From the NCBI GenBank assembly GCA_964445575.1, contig CAYULB010000001.1:62001-126000 (forward strand): a DNA stretch of 64,000 bases, given 5' to 3'. The notes under the pieces are model-generated. The model saw nothing but the letters and a program-made list of their open reading frames with translations. It was not told where the DNA came from and did not search any database. Source of the DNA: WJMT01 sp964445575 (GTDB taxonomy: Bacteria; Acidobacteriota; Aminicenantia; Aminicenantales; Aminicenantaceae). Each line of letters starts with the position of its first letter. The stretch's first letter is position 1. Positions 1 to 9,180 of this stretch are shown here, piece after piece. The translations under genes were made by a program, and so were the position numbers.

Positions 1-261
1 ATTAGATTGACAGCCCTCATAGCTCTTCGTTTGGCTCAGGGAAATCTTCTTGAAACCCAGGAGCAGATAGCCCAAGATGACCGCATAGCTGCGGTCTATG
101 ATATCACAGGAGAATGGGACTCGTTGATTATAGGGTACTTCAAAGACAGAAAAGACCTAAATGACTTTATCAAATCACTGCTTTCAAAGAATAATATTGA
201 TAGGTCTATCACCCATATTGTACTGAATACGGTCAAAGAGGAACGAAGAATTATTGTCTAA
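1..261 (+). CDS. Lrp/AsnC-type ligand-binding (RAM) domain protein, 5' end outside window
   Basis: The reading frame is open to the left edge, so the start is not visible; a TTG at base 7 is only the first possible start inside the window. The visible 84-87 residues look like the alpha/beta C-terminal domain of Lrp/AsnC regulators: a strand (TALIALRL), a helix, then the turn DITGEWDSLI that matches the family's G-x-x-D-hydrophobic core, a second helix (DLNDFIKSLL) and a final strand with T-x-I-V-L. In this family the domain binds amino acids and makes oligomers. Whether a DNA-binding helix-turn-helix lies upstream, or the domain stands alone as in SraA-type proteins, cannot be seen. A repeat element begins 8 bases after the stop. 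Confidence 0.75.
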   Translation: MRLTALIALRLAQGNLLETQEQIAQDDRIAAVYDITGEWDSLIIGYFKDRKDLNDFIKSLLSKNNIDRSITHIVLNTVKEERRIIV

Positions 262-268
262 TACCTAG

Positions 269-503
269 CCGGGATTATTCATGGGTCAAGATGAAATTCA
301 GAAATGGCTGAAGCGACCTTGAAAATACAGTGAATTGTGAATGGGAAGTGGTGAATGGTAAATTGAAATAAATTTAGGCTTTTTAAATAAAATACAATTC
401 ACAATTTACAACTCACAATTTACTTCTTTTCAAAAAAATCTTGCATATCGCTGAAATGAAATTAAATATGAAAACATCGTCATTTTTTTATGAATAGGTC
501 AGG
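269..503. repeat. dispersed non-coding element, copy E1 (235 bp)
   Basis: This fills almost all of the 278-bp gap before the M1 peptidase gene. Its left end (269-290) matches the 'B' end of the copies at 28690 and 46854-47105, and its right end (about 433-503) matches the 'A' end, including tgaataggtcagg. The middle differs: 291-323 resembles the hairpin arm at 35969-36005, and 329-424 is a loose inverted repeat of gtgaattgtgaat-type words. The internal hairpin partner seen in other copies is missing here. I see no reading frame in it. Confidence 0.7.
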
Positions 504-504
504 C

Positions 505-532
505 TAGACAAATTAACTGCTTCTGTTATAAT
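505..532 (+). promoter_or_regulatory. sigma70-type promoter, possibly leaderless
   Basis: TAGACA (505-510), a 16-base spacer and a perfect TATAAT (527-532). Only seven bases separate the -10 box from the ATG at 540, so transcription would start at or next to the start codon. There is no Shine-Dalgarno sequence upstream of the ATG. The -35 box lies directly against the end of repeat element E1. Confidence 0.6.
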
Positions 533-539
533 TGTTGCG

Positions 540-3158
540 ATGAGAGGGTGCTTGGTGATTTTTTCTATTTTATGTCTTCTGATACTCCCCTTTTCTTCCC
601 ATGGCCAACAGGAGACGAATTCTTATGACCTAGAGGGGTTTATTGATGATTTGAAACAAGCCATAGAAAAAAAAGATTTAGAATCTTTTAAAAGGTCATT
701 TGCCTCGGATTTGAAAGAAATTGAGGAAGCAAGATTTAAAAATTTTATTTATGACTTTTCCATGGATTCTATCTCTGTGGAGAACATTTCTATCAGCCAG
801 AAGGATTCTTATCGTTCCGAAGTTTACTTAACACTGATATTCCAGAATTTATATTCGGTTATATTTGATACTTGGCGCCTCGAGCTGGCAAAAGCAAACG
901 GCGCTTGGAAAATTCTCAATAAAATAAGTATTGGCCAGACTCAAACTCTCTACAAACTGAAAATTCCTTCAGAAAAGATAGAGAGAGTAAAAAAGATTGA
1001 AGTCAATCACAAAGACATTTCATTTACTTTTGAGGACTCGGTGCTCTTTTATGACAATATTCCTGATCTGGATACAGGTTTGATCGTGATTGGCAAGGGA
1101 CAGGTAGAATTTACGCCTTCTCTCTCCCGGGAAAGGCATCATTTGGAATTGATGTATAGGGATCCCTCTATAAATGCCAGAATTGAGTACCTTTATCTCC
1201 GGTTCAGTCCGGATTATTTTGATAAAAACGTGAAAATAATTAAAGGAGGAGTCGAGGAAAGGCCTATCCTGGAATCTGAACGACAGATGGCCCAAGAACT
1301 TTTTGAAAAGAATTATCCAAGGTCTTTTACCGTAAGAAGCTCCCTTACAAATGATTTTTTTTCTGTTTTACCCAAAGAAGAGGAAGTGGCATTTGATTTT
1401 AAGACAAAGAAAATCGGAGAGTTGACTTATATTTTTTCTCCCTTTGCTTTTGAAGAGATCAATCTTCATCAGTGGAAAAAGGATAAGGTTATCTGTCTTT
1501 ATTCCCCTCCGGTGGAAGAAGAAGGGAAAAAAATGTTTATTTCTTTTGGGCAGAAGTTTGATGTGCAGGATTATCAGCTGGCTGTCACCTATGATCCGGA
1601 ACAGAATCATTTTTCTGGACAGGCAAAAATAAAATTTGAGTCAAATGTGGGAAGATTAAGTAGCTTAAAGTTTATAATAAACCCAAAACTAAGGATTCTG
1701 CGCATTAATGACCAAGAACAAAACAAGCTGTATTTTTCTCAAGATGATTACAGGAGGACCGTGTATGTATACCTTCTGGATAGTCTATCCAGTGGAGAGT
1801 CGGGAGAAATAGAAATATTTTATAGAGGGAAATTACCACCTCTCGAAGAGAGCCATGAGGCAGCAGAAGCAATACAGAGGAATACAAAAATAGAGTTTGT
1901 AGAAACAAGGGATAAGACCTATTTTTACAGCCGTTCTTCCTACTGGTACCCAGCGCCCTCGGAAGAAGACTATTTTACAGCCCGGCTGGAATTGGTTCTT
2001 CCCCCGGGATATTCTGCTGTATCTAATGGACATGGGGTCAAGGAGATTAGTGAAGAAAACACTGGGGTAAGAAAAGAGGGTGGTAAAGACTCACATTCCC
2101 TAAACACCTTTGAAGTGAGAAAAAAGGTTAAATACCTTGCATTTGTGGTGGGAAAATGGATAAAGGAAGAAGAAGTTAAAGTTCCCATTCCCATTGATTA
2201 TTACAGAGCTCCCAATACTCAGGCCTATACAGAGAATGTTATTCAAAATTCAATTCAGATCATTGAGTTTTACCAAAGTCGATTTGGTTCTTATCCTTTT
2301 GATAAACTGAGTGTGGTCAAACATGTAGGAAAAAGAAAGGGGGGGTACAGTCCTGCTGGTTTTGTGGTTATTAAAGACCTTCCTCTGATGAGTGGCGTAA
2401 GCTCCCGCAGGATGACCAGAAGTCCAGTGGATCTTTCCAGCTACCATGAATATTTCCTGGCTCATGAAATTGCTCATCAATGGTGGGGTCAGGGAGTTTC
2501 TTGGGACTCCTATCATGACCAGTGGATCAGTGAAGGACTGGCTCAATTTTCAACCATTCTTTTTTTGAAGGAAAAATATGGAAAAGACCATTTCAGTGAT
2601 ATTTTAAAAAACTTTTCCAAATGGGCCAAAAAGAACACGGAATGGGGACCTATCATAATGGGTTCAAGAATAAGTCATCTGGATTACCAAGGATATCAAT
2701 CTGTCATCTATAATAAGGCCTCTCTTGTTTTGAATATGCTGAAAGACTGGTTGGGGGAAGAAGTCTTTTTTAGAGGGATGCAGAGATTATTTTTAGAGAA
2801 TCAATACAGCTCTCTGGATACCAAGGCATTTATCAGCGTTTTTGATGAAATCGCAGAAAGTGATTTAGATCCTTTTTTTGAGATGTGGTTCTATAATTAT
2901 CATCTACCCGAGGTCAAGGTCATTCATTCTTTGGAAAGAAACAGTTCAGGTTTCATACTTAGATTAAGCGTAACTCAAGATGAACCGGTTTTTATGTTTC
3001 CTTTATGGTTGGAGTGGATAGAAAGCGGAAAAAGAGTGAGAAAAAAGATATTAGTGGACAGAAAAGTGATCAATGTCCAATTTAGCCTAGAAGAGAAACC
3101 CAAGAAACTGAAAGTCAATCCGGATAACGCTGTTCCTGGTCAGTTCCGCTTGAAATGA
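540..3158 (+). CDS. secreted M1-family (gluzincin) metallopeptidase
   Basis: An 872-residue zinc aminopeptidase-like protein with an N-terminal signal peptide (hydrophobic core about 4-22), so it probably acts in the periplasm or outside. The M1 zinc site is complete: H642-E643-x-x-H646 and, 18 residues on, E665 in WISEGLAQF. The usual GxMEN substrate-binding motif is replaced by GGYSPAG near residues 601-607, so the exact peptide specificity may differ from classical aminopeptidases. The first 350 or so residues are poorly conserved beta-rich sequence ahead of the M1 N-terminal saddle (about 350-560); the catalytic part is about 570-790. The gene stands alone on this strand. The ATG start is supported by the signal peptide beginning at residue 1 and by the promoter placed just before it. 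Confidence 0.88.
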   Translation: MRGCLVIFSILCLLILPFSSHGQQETNSYDLEGFIDDLKQAIEKKDLESFKRSFASDLKEIEEARFKNFIYDFSMDSISVENISISQKDSYRSEVYLTLIFQNLYSVIFDTWRLELAKANGAWKILNKISIGQTQTLYKLKIPSEKIERVKKIEVNHKDISFTFEDSVLFYDNIPDLDTGLIVIGKGQVEFTPSLSRERHHLELMYRDPSINARIEYLYLRFSPDYFDKNVKIIKGGVEERPILESERQMAQELFEKNYPRSFTVRSSLTNDFFSVLPKEEEVAFDFKTKKIGELTYIFSPFAFEEINLHQWKKDKVICLYSPPVEEEGKKMFISFGQKFDVQDYQLAVTYDPEQNHFSGQAKIKFESNVGRLSSLKFIINPKLRILRINDQEQNKLYFSQDDYRRTVYVYLLDSLSSGESGEIEIFYRGKLPPLEESHEAAEAIQRNTKIEFVETRDKTYFYSRSSYWYPAPSEEDYFTARLELVLPPGYSAVSNGHGVKEISEENTGVRKEGGKDSHSLNTFEVRKKVKYLAFVVGKWIKEEEVKVPIPIDYYRAPNTQAYTENVIQNSIQIIEFYQSRFGSYPFDKLSVVKHVGKRKGGYSPAGFVVIKDLPLMSGVSSRRMTRSPVDLSSYHEYFLAHEIAHQWWGQGVSWDSYHDQWISEGLAQFSTILFLKEKYGKDHFSDILKNFSKWAKKNTEWGPIIMGSRISHLDYQGYQSVIYNKASLVLNMLKDWLGEEVFFRGMQRLFLENQYSSLDTKAFISVFDEIAESDLDPFFEMWFYNYHLPEVKVIHSLERNSSGFILRLSVTQDEPVFMFPLWLEWIESGKRVRKKILVDRKVINVQFSLEEKPKKLKVNPDNAVPGQFRLK

Positions 3159-3204
3159 TTTGGAACCGTTTGATTTAAAACACAGAATCTGCAAACCTTA
3201 GGGA

Positions 3205-4596
3205 TTATGGTTGAGGGGTGTTTGTTTTGATATCCAACCGTTTGATCATTTCGTTTAGAGTGGTTGGTTTGATCCCGAGAAGCTGGGCTGCTTTTTTTTG
3301 AGTTCCGTTCGATTTTTTTAGGGCATCCATGACAGCTCTTTTTTGGAAAAGCCGGGTTCTTTCTTTAAGGTCAATATTATGATTTGAAACCAGCGAGTCA
3401 TCTTTTTCCAAGTTTTTTGTCTGAAGAAGAAAGGATGGAATTTGGTCTCTTCCTATGATTTTAGATCGGGTCAGCACTGCGGTTCTTTCAATGAAATTTT
3501 CAAGCTCTCTGACATTGCCGGGCCAGGAATAGTTTTCAAGTAGTTCCATGAGATCTTCAGTCACTTTAAGGTCTTTTTTCTTGTTTTCTTCACCGTAAAT
3601 TTCTAGAAAATGTTTTACCAGAAGCGGGATGTCTTCTTTTCTTTCTCTAAGAGGAGGGAGCTCTATTTTAATCACATTGAGGCGGTAAAAAAGGTCTTCT
3701 CTGAACCGATTTTGTTTGATGAGTTCTTCAAGGTCAGTATTGGTGGCTGCGATGACTCGGGTATCTACCTTTAAGGTCTGTGTGCCCCCGAGCTTCATGA
3801 ATTCTTTTTCCTGCATCACCCTCAGCAGTTTTGCTTGAGTCTCCAGATTCAGAGATGATATTTCATCAAAAAAAATACTTCCTTTGTCAGCCGCTTCGAA
3901 CAGCCCTTTTTTATGGCTGACCGCTCCTGTGAAGGACCCCTTGACATGACCAAACAAATGGCTCTCGAGCAGTTCAGGGGGGAGGGAACCGCTGTTAACC
4001 GTGATAAAAGGAGCCTTGGAGCGTTCGCTGTGCTGGTGAATGGCTCTGGCAACCAGCTCTTTTCCTGTCCCGCTTTCTCCTTGGATGAGTATGGTGCTTC
4101 GAGTGGGAGCTGAAGCTGATATTAGATTGAAAACATCCTGTATGATTTTACTTTTTCCAATGATGTTCTCGAAACTGAATTTTCTTCTCAGTTCATCTTT
4201 CAGCTGAATATTTTCTTCCTGGAGCTTTTTGTGTTTAATGGCTCTTTTGACACTGATAAGAAGTTCGTCGTGCTGAAAAGGTTTTTGAATATAGTCAAAA
4301 GCTCCCTTTTTCATGGCAGAAATGGCTGATTCGATAGAAGCGTAGGCGGTTATGATAATAACCACGGCATTGGGGTCTATTTTTTTGATCTTCTGCAGAA
4401 CTTCTATTCCATCCATGCCAGGCATAAGAAGGTCTAGAAGAACTAAATCAAAGGACTCTGATTGATGCTTTTTTAATGCTTCCTCGCCGTTGGAGGACAA
4501 CCTGCATTCATACCCTTCTGAAACCAACAGGTCTTCCAATACTTCGTGGATTATTTTTTCATCATCAATGATATGAATGGTTTCTTTTTTGGCCAT
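3205..4596 (-). CDS. NtrC-family sigma54-dependent response regulator
   Basis: 463 residues in the standard order: receiver (about 5-120, phospho-acceptor D55 in LVLLDLLMPGMDG, conserved K in the IQKPF loop), AAA+ activator domain (about 140-375; Walker A GESGTGKE, sigma54-contact loop GSFTGA instead of the commoner GAFTGA, ERKEDIPLL segment) and a Fis-type helix-turn-helix at the end (about 415-455, GTQKKAAQLLGIKPTTL). It should activate sigma54 promoters after phosphorylation by the kinase encoded just upstream at 4600-7440, from which it is separated by only 3 bases. A sigma54 promoter with an upstream palindrome is present in this window at 33788-33852, but a direct link is unproven. Confidence 0.95.
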   Translation of the reverse strand: MAKKETIHIIDDEKIIHEVLEDLLVSEGYECRLSSNGEEALKKHQSESFDLVLLDLLMPGMDGIEVLQKIKKIDPNAVVIIITAYASIESAISAMKKGAFDYIQKPFQHDELLISVKRAIKHKKLQEENIQLKDELRRKFSFENIIGKSKIIQDVFNLISASAPTRSTILIQGESGTGKELVARAIHQHSERSKAPFITVNSGSLPPELLESHLFGHVKGSFTGAVSHKKGLFEAADKGSIFFDEISSLNLETQAKLLRVMQEKEFMKLGGTQTLKVDTRVIAATNTDLEELIKQNRFREDLFYRLNVIKIELPPLRERKEDIPLLVKHFLEIYGEENKKKDLKVTEDLMELLENYSWPGNVRELENFIERTAVLTRSKIIGRDQIPSFLLQTKNLEKDDSLVSNHNIDLKERTRLFQKRAVMDALKKSNGTQKKAAQLLGIKPTTLNEMIKRLDIKTNTPQP

Positions 4597-4599
4597 TTT

Positions 4600-7440
4600 T
4601 TATACAGACAAAGTTTTGTCTTCTTCTCTTTTTATCTGTTTAATAGGAATAGAAATGGTGAAAGTAGTTCCTTTCCCCACATCACTATCGACTTCAATAT
4701 ATCCTTCATGCTCTTTGATTATAGCATAGCTTATAGAAAGTCCGAGACCTGTTCCTTTACCAAATCCTTTGGTGGTGAAGAATGGGTCAAAGATATTAGC
4801 TATGTGTTGGCTTTTGATCCCGAAACCTGTATCTTTAATCTTTACTGTGATATATCCCTTTTTTGAAAAAAGACTTATGGAAAGTTTTCCCCCATCTGGC
4901 ATGGCATCCAGTGCATTTAGTATGATGTTGATAAAAACTTGCTGGAGTCTTTCTTCCTGGGCCCATATGGGCTCTACCTCTTTCAGGTCTAACTCTAACT
5001 CTATGTTCATGTTTTTCAGCTTGTAGTCAATTAAAGAGATTATGGACAGAAGGCTTTCTTTAAGATTGATTTTTTGGAGTTGGGATTTTGAAGGATTGCG
5101 TGCTAGATTCAACAGATTCTTTACAATTTTGCCAACTCTGTCAGCCTGAGTTTCGATTTTTTCAAGAATTTTACTATGCTGAGTGTTGTCGAGTTTTTTT
5201 TGGAGCATTTGGACATAACTGGAAATGCCTGTCAAGGGTGTGTTGATCTCATGCGCAACTCCAGCCGAGAGCAATCCAAGAGAAGCCAGTTTTTCTGATG
5301 TCAGCAGTTGCTGCTGAAGCGAAATTTTTTCTGTAGTATCATCAAAAACAATGATGGTCCCATAGGGATTCATTTTATTGTCAAGAAGAGGAGTTTTAGC
5401 TATATCAAAAATTTTCTTTTTCCCGTTAGGCAGGTCAAGTGAAATCTCGCTCAAAAGACGGAATCCTTTCTGCGTATCGGAGGGGAAAATAGATGAATAA
5501 TTTTCACTTCCCAGTACTTGACTTAATTTTTTGCCCTCCACATCTTCTTTTTTTTGGGAAAAAGTTTCTTCCATCACCCGGTTCCAGCCGATTATTTTTC
5601 TCTCTTGGTCCATCACGGCCACTCCAACGGTAAGGCTTTCTATGATATTTTCACTGTAATCTTTAAGGCGTTCCAATTCATAAGCTCTGTCTCTGGCTTG
5701 GTCGTATAGGTATGCATTTTCAAGAGCCAAGGCCATGGGAGAGGATATGGTTCTGAGAAGTTCCCAGTCTTCTGAATTCAGGTAAGTGTTATCATTTTTT
5801 TTCCCCATGGCAAGACAACCGATAAGTTTTTCTTCCCCTTTTAAGGGAAGCAGATGGAAAAATCCCAGAAATGAAAGTCCATCCTTATCCTCTCTGGGAT
5901 TGGTTTTTTTTTCTTCTGTCAGAGAATAGAGAGACACAAAATCCTGTTCTTTTATTTTTTTAAGAAGACTGTTATCCAGGCTTATGGTTTTTGTTTTAAG
6001 ATGAAAATCTCCTTTCCAATTCTGGATGTAAAAACTATTTTTGTTGTTTTTAGCGGGAAGCAGGAGCGCTATAGAAGAGAGGGACAAGGCATTTGAGATT
6101 AAGTCAAGGAGTGATTTAGATAATTTTTGAAGGTCTCTCTCTCTACTGAGTTCCTGACTTATAGAAAGAAGAGTTTTTCTGTACTGGTAGCTTCGTTTGT
6201 AGATAACCCTGTCCAGAAGAGATTGGATCAATTTTTTTAAGGGGGTGAATAGGGTAGCCCCCAGTATAATAGCCAGAACACCCAATATAAGAGCATTCAA
6301 TCTATTCTCTGAGAAGATTTTTGTCTGGGAACTCACCACAACATAAAGGATAGCAATGACCACGTAGGAGGATATCAGAGTGACTGCTTTTTTCAGAATG
6401 ACTTCCAGGTCCATGAGCTTGTATCTGGAGATTGAATAGGCAAAGGTAAGAGGAATGAGTGCCTGCAGTATAACCGTAAGTTCCGCGATATTTGAAGGAA
6501 CAGCTCCTAACATAAAAGGAATGGAATAAAGGATTGAAAAGGGAATGATTCCCAGTCCCAGTCCATAGGCAACCCATTTGAGCTGTTTCTTGATTATGAA
6601 GTCACTGACTTTATAAGAGTCATAGATTATGATTCCTAAAGCACTGAGGGTAAAAACAGTGAAGTGAAAAAGATCGAGTTTTTCTAAAGTTTTATAATAT
6701 CGGCTGATAAAAGATTCTGAAAATCTGAGTACATTGGGAAGATGGACAAAAACTCGGCTGATAAGCAGGATGGATCCGGGGAGATAAAGGACTGCCCCTG
6801 AAGAAATGATTTTCTTTGAAAACCTTTTTCTTTTAGGGAAAATAAGAAAAAAATGAAGAAGCAGAGGAGGAAAGATAATAAAGGCTATTCTGTCTATCCA
6901 GTAAAACATGTTATCAAGGGTGTCCAAATGACCGGTGGGAGAAAAAACATGAAAGCAGTAGAAGGCAAGAGATATCAGAAAAAAGAATATAAAAGGAAGA
7001 GTAAGCTTTTTACCTGCATTCAAAAGCACTATGAGACCGATCACAAGAGTGGTAAGTCCTATGAGAGCGAGATAAAAATAGATAGGACTGGTCCCTTTGG
7101 TGGTGAGGTAGAAAGAGGGAAATATCTGATCTCCTTTGTGAATGACTTCATAGATGACTTTTTGGTTGAGGCTCTGTGCTTTCCAAAGCTGCCTGGCTAG
7201 GTCAATACTGCTTCTTATAGGGACCTCATTTATTGAATAAAGAATATCTCCTTTGTCAATTCCTACCAAATAAGCAGGACTTCCTTCTTCAACTTTGAGT
7301 GCCTTGAGTCCCTGGGAAGTTTCTTCCCAAGTGACTCCGTCTGTAGGTTCTTCCCATATGATTTTTTTATATATGTTACTACAGCCCAACACAAGCAGTA
7401 TAAGAACAGGGGCTAAAAACAAATAGAGTTTGTTGTTCAT
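4600..7440 (-). CDS. membrane sensor histidine kinase: PDZ, multi-TM, GAF, PAS, HisKA, HATPase
   Basis: A 946-residue kinase. A hydrophobic leader with a lipobox-like LVLGC is followed by a PDZ domain (about 35-105; GSPAYLVGIDKGD), which should therefore be periplasmic. Then come about eight membrane helices (about 118-395), a GAF-like domain (about 415-565), a PAS domain (about 590-700), the dimerisation/phospho-acceptor helix with H730 in GVAHEINTPL, and an ATPase domain (about 830-935; NIILNALDAM, DTGFGI, GKGTGLGLSI). It is the first gene of a two-component unit with the NtrC-type regulator at 3205-4596. PDZ domains bind peptide ends, so misfolded or cleaved envelope proteins are a possible stimulus; this is inference. 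Confidence 0.93.
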   Translation of the reverse strand: MNNKLYLFLAPVLILLVLGCSNIYKKIIWEEPTDGVTWEETSQGLKALKVEEGSPAYLVGIDKGDILYSINEVPIRSSIDLARQLWKAQSLNQKVIYEVIHKGDQIFPSFYLTTKGTSPIYFYLALIGLTTLVIGLIVLLNAGKKLTLPFIFFFLISLAFYCFHVFSPTGHLDTLDNMFYWIDRIAFIIFPPLLLHFFLIFPKRKRFSKKIISSGAVLYLPGSILLISRVFVHLPNVLRFSESFISRYYKTLEKLDLFHFTVFTLSALGIIIYDSYKVSDFIIKKQLKWVAYGLGLGIIPFSILYSIPFMLGAVPSNIAELTVILQALIPLTFAYSISRYKLMDLEVILKKAVTLISSYVVIAILYVVVSSQTKIFSENRLNALILGVLAIILGATLFTPLKKLIQSLLDRVIYKRSYQYRKTLLSISQELSRERDLQKLSKSLLDLISNALSLSSIALLLPAKNNKNSFYIQNWKGDFHLKTKTISLDNSLLKKIKEQDFVSLYSLTEEKKTNPREDKDGLSFLGFFHLLPLKGEEKLIGCLAMGKKNDNTYLNSEDWELLRTISSPMALALENAYLYDQARDRAYELERLKDYSENIIESLTVGVAVMDQERKIIGWNRVMEETFSQKKEDVEGKKLSQVLGSENYSSIFPSDTQKGFRLLSEISLDLPNGKKKIFDIAKTPLLDNKMNPYGTIIVFDDTTEKISLQQQLLTSEKLASLGLLSAGVAHEINTPLTGISSYVQMLQKKLDNTQHSKILEKIETQADRVGKIVKNLLNLARNPSKSQLQKINLKESLLSIISLIDYKLKNMNIELELDLKEVEPIWAQEERLQQVFINIILNALDAMPDGGKLSISLFSKKGYITVKIKDTGFGIKSQHIANIFDPFFTTKGFGKGTGLGLSISYAIIKEHEGYIEVDSDVGKGTTFTISIPIKQIKREEDKTLSV

Positions 7441-7507
7441 GTTGCAAGACTCACCGTTTCTAAGACAGCCAGGAATTCAAAAGATTGACTCATTATAAAG
7501 AACATGT

Positions 7508-7801
7508 TTAATGAAGCAAATGGCTTTTTTCAGATCTAATCGCCCAACTTATGGCTGGCTGAGAAAGATATCTTCTAAGAATTGGGTTTTCTTTTAATCC
7601 CAGTGGTTCAGGATTTCTTTCCAGCAGGGTTGTCATGTAATCTGTTTCTTTCTCTTGCTGAGGGACTGATTGCTCGGTGAATTCGCCCATATTTCCTTGG
7701 TTGATAAACCAGGATGAGAAGCAAACAGGAACTTGATAAAGGGAGACCACGGATGAAACAAGAAAAAACAGAAAAATGCTCACTATGAAATGTCTTTTCA
7801 T
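7508..7801 (-). CDS. small exported protein of unknown function
   Basis: 97 residues with a convincing signal peptide (MKRH then a hydrophobic stretch to about residue 22) and a short polar mature part with no motif I recognise. It lies 67 bp upstream of the kinase gene on the same strand and shares its promoter, so it may belong to the same unit, for instance as a stimulus-related envelope peptide. No Shine-Dalgarno sequence precedes the ATG, and the -10 box is only 7 bases away, so translation would be leaderless. The alternative is that the promoter serves only the kinase operon and this frame is not translated; the signal peptide argues against that. Confidence 0.6.
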   Translation of the reverse strand: MKRHFIVSIFLFFLVSSVVSLYQVPVCFSSWFINQGNMGEFTEQSVPQQEKETDYMTTLLERNPEPLGLKENPILRRYLSQPAISWAIRSEKSHLLH

Positions 7802-7808
7802 AGTTCTA

Positions 7809-7837
7809 AAGATAAAGATTTGTTAGGAATTTGTCAA
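7809..7837 (-). promoter_or_regulatory. sigma70-type promoter for the kinase operon
   Basis: Read on the minus strand: TTGACA (7837-7832), 17-base spacer, TATCTT (7814-7809). The -10 box ends 7 bases before the ATG at 7801, so the transcript would begin at the start codon. Confidence 0.6.
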
Positions 7838-7902
7838 TATGCCTGGAGTGTTCAAAAGAAATGGAGATGTTGAGTTTTTTAATTTGCGATAAGTTCCTTC
7901 AA

Positions 7903-7931
7903 TTGACATGAACCAGAAGATAAATTAATAT
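7903..7931 (+). promoter_or_regulatory. sigma70-type promoter of the pilus assembly operon
   Basis: TTGACA (7903-7908), 17-base spacer, TAATAT (7926-7931). Transcription should start near 7938, leaving a leader of about 34 bases before the pilC ATG at 7972. It is divergent from the kinase promoter 66 bp away. Confidence 0.65.
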
Positions 7932-7971
7932 GGGAATGCTTGTCTCGAGGTCAGAGGTTTGATGATTAAGA

Positions 7972-9180
7972 ATGCCTTATTATAACTGCCGATTAGCTAC
8001 GGAAAGGGGAGAAGTCTTTTCAAAAAGCTTTCTCGCTCCTACACCTGAAGACTGCCGGAGACATTTCAGGGAGAAAGGTTTTTGTATTCTCTCCATAAAA
8101 CGTGACTGGAAAAGAATAAAGATCCATTTGTTTTCTAAGGAAAGCAAGCTTAAAGATAAAGACTTCCAGATGTTTAATCAGGAATTGGTAACACTTCTTC
8201 GGGCAGGATATCCTGTTCTAAAAAGTATTGAGATCATTATAGATCGCATAAAAAATACAAAACTCAAAGAAATATTGATGAGAGTGGAGGATAGAGTCAA
8301 GAGCGGCCTCTCCCTTTCCGAAGCTTTTTCAGAACACCCCCACACGTTTTCTTCAGTTTATATTGCTTCGGTTATGGCCGGAGAAAAAGGGGGGAATTTA
8401 CCAGAAACCATCAGTCGTTATGTTGAATACAATAAGGTCCTTTCCCAGGCTAGGGAGAAAATAAAAACTGCCTTGATGTACCCCACCTTGCTGGTCATCT
8501 TTTCTTTTGCCCTTATTCTGCTTTTGCTTAATTTCATAATCCCAAGATTTTCTGATTTTTATTCTGGATTTGGGGCTAGGCTTCCCTTTATCACTCGAGC
8601 TTTGATATCTTTTTCTATGTCTGTACAGAGATTTTTTCCTCTGCTCATCATATTGGCTCTATTGTTGTTGGTGGCTTATTTCCACATGAACAAGAGAGAA
8701 AAATTTGTTGTTTGGATAGACAAATTAAAGCTAAGACTGCCTTATGGAGGAATTATTATGAGAGAATCCTCCATTTCTCTTTTCTGCCGGACTTTAGGAT
8801 TACTGCTGAGCGGAGGGATTTCATTATTGTCTTCCCTTGACATCGCTCGTCAGTCAGTATCCAATAGATATGTATTTTACAGCATGAGAAATCTTCAAGA
8901 CCATATAAAAAACGGAGAAAATATTTCCACTGCTCTTGAAAAAACAGAGTGTTTTTCACCCTTGGCCTTGGATATGATTAAGGTCGGGGAAACATCTGCC
9001 AATCTGGAAGGGATGCTGTTTGATATTGCTGACGTCTATAGACAAAGGGTTCAAACCAGAGTTGACAGGTTTGTTTCTTTAATTGAACCCGTTATCATTG
9101 TACTGATGGGTCTAGTAGTAGCGGGTATGCTTTTATCTGTTTATTTGCCGATTTTTAATATCATAAGAGTGACTGGATAA
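7972..9180 (+). CDS. pilC: type IV pilus/type II secretion inner-membrane platform protein (PilC/GspF)
   Basis: 402 residues with the two GspF repeats typical of the family (about 65-190 and 270-390), each with the pattern of helices around an FxxxLxxLLxxGxPL segment (FNQELVTLLRAGYPVL and FCRTLGLLLSGGISLL), and three strong membrane helices (about 170, 220 and 370-395). A short N-terminal cytoplasmic region (1-60) has the YxxRLxTERGE-type fold seen in PilC. PilC is the platform on which PilB drives pilin insertion. First gene of the operon; its stop overlaps the pilB start by one base (TAATG). Confidence 0.92.
   Translation: MPYYNCRLATERGEVFSKSFLAPTPEDCRRHFREKGFCILSIKRDWKRIKIHLFSKESKLKDKDFQMFNQELVTLLRAGYPVLKSIEIIIDRIKNTKLKEILMRVEDRVKSGLSLSEAFSEHPHTFSSVYIASVMAGEKGGNLPETISRYVEYNKVLSQAREKIKTALMYPTLLVIFSFALILLLLNFIIPRFSDFYSGFGARLPFITRALISFSMSVQRFFPLLIILALLLLVAYFHMNKREKFVVWIDKLKLRLPYGGIIMRESSISLFCRTLGLLLSGGISLLSSLDIARQSVSNRYVFYSMRNLQDHIKNGENISTALEKTECFSPLALDMIKVGETSANLEGMLFDIADVYRQRVQTRVDRFVSLIEPVIIVLMGLVVAGMLLSVYLPIFNIIRVTG

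Noticed and set aside
329..424. Short gtgaat/attcac words as a CRISPR array
   Set aside because: No regular repeat-spacer period; the words form a loose inverted repeat inside element E1.
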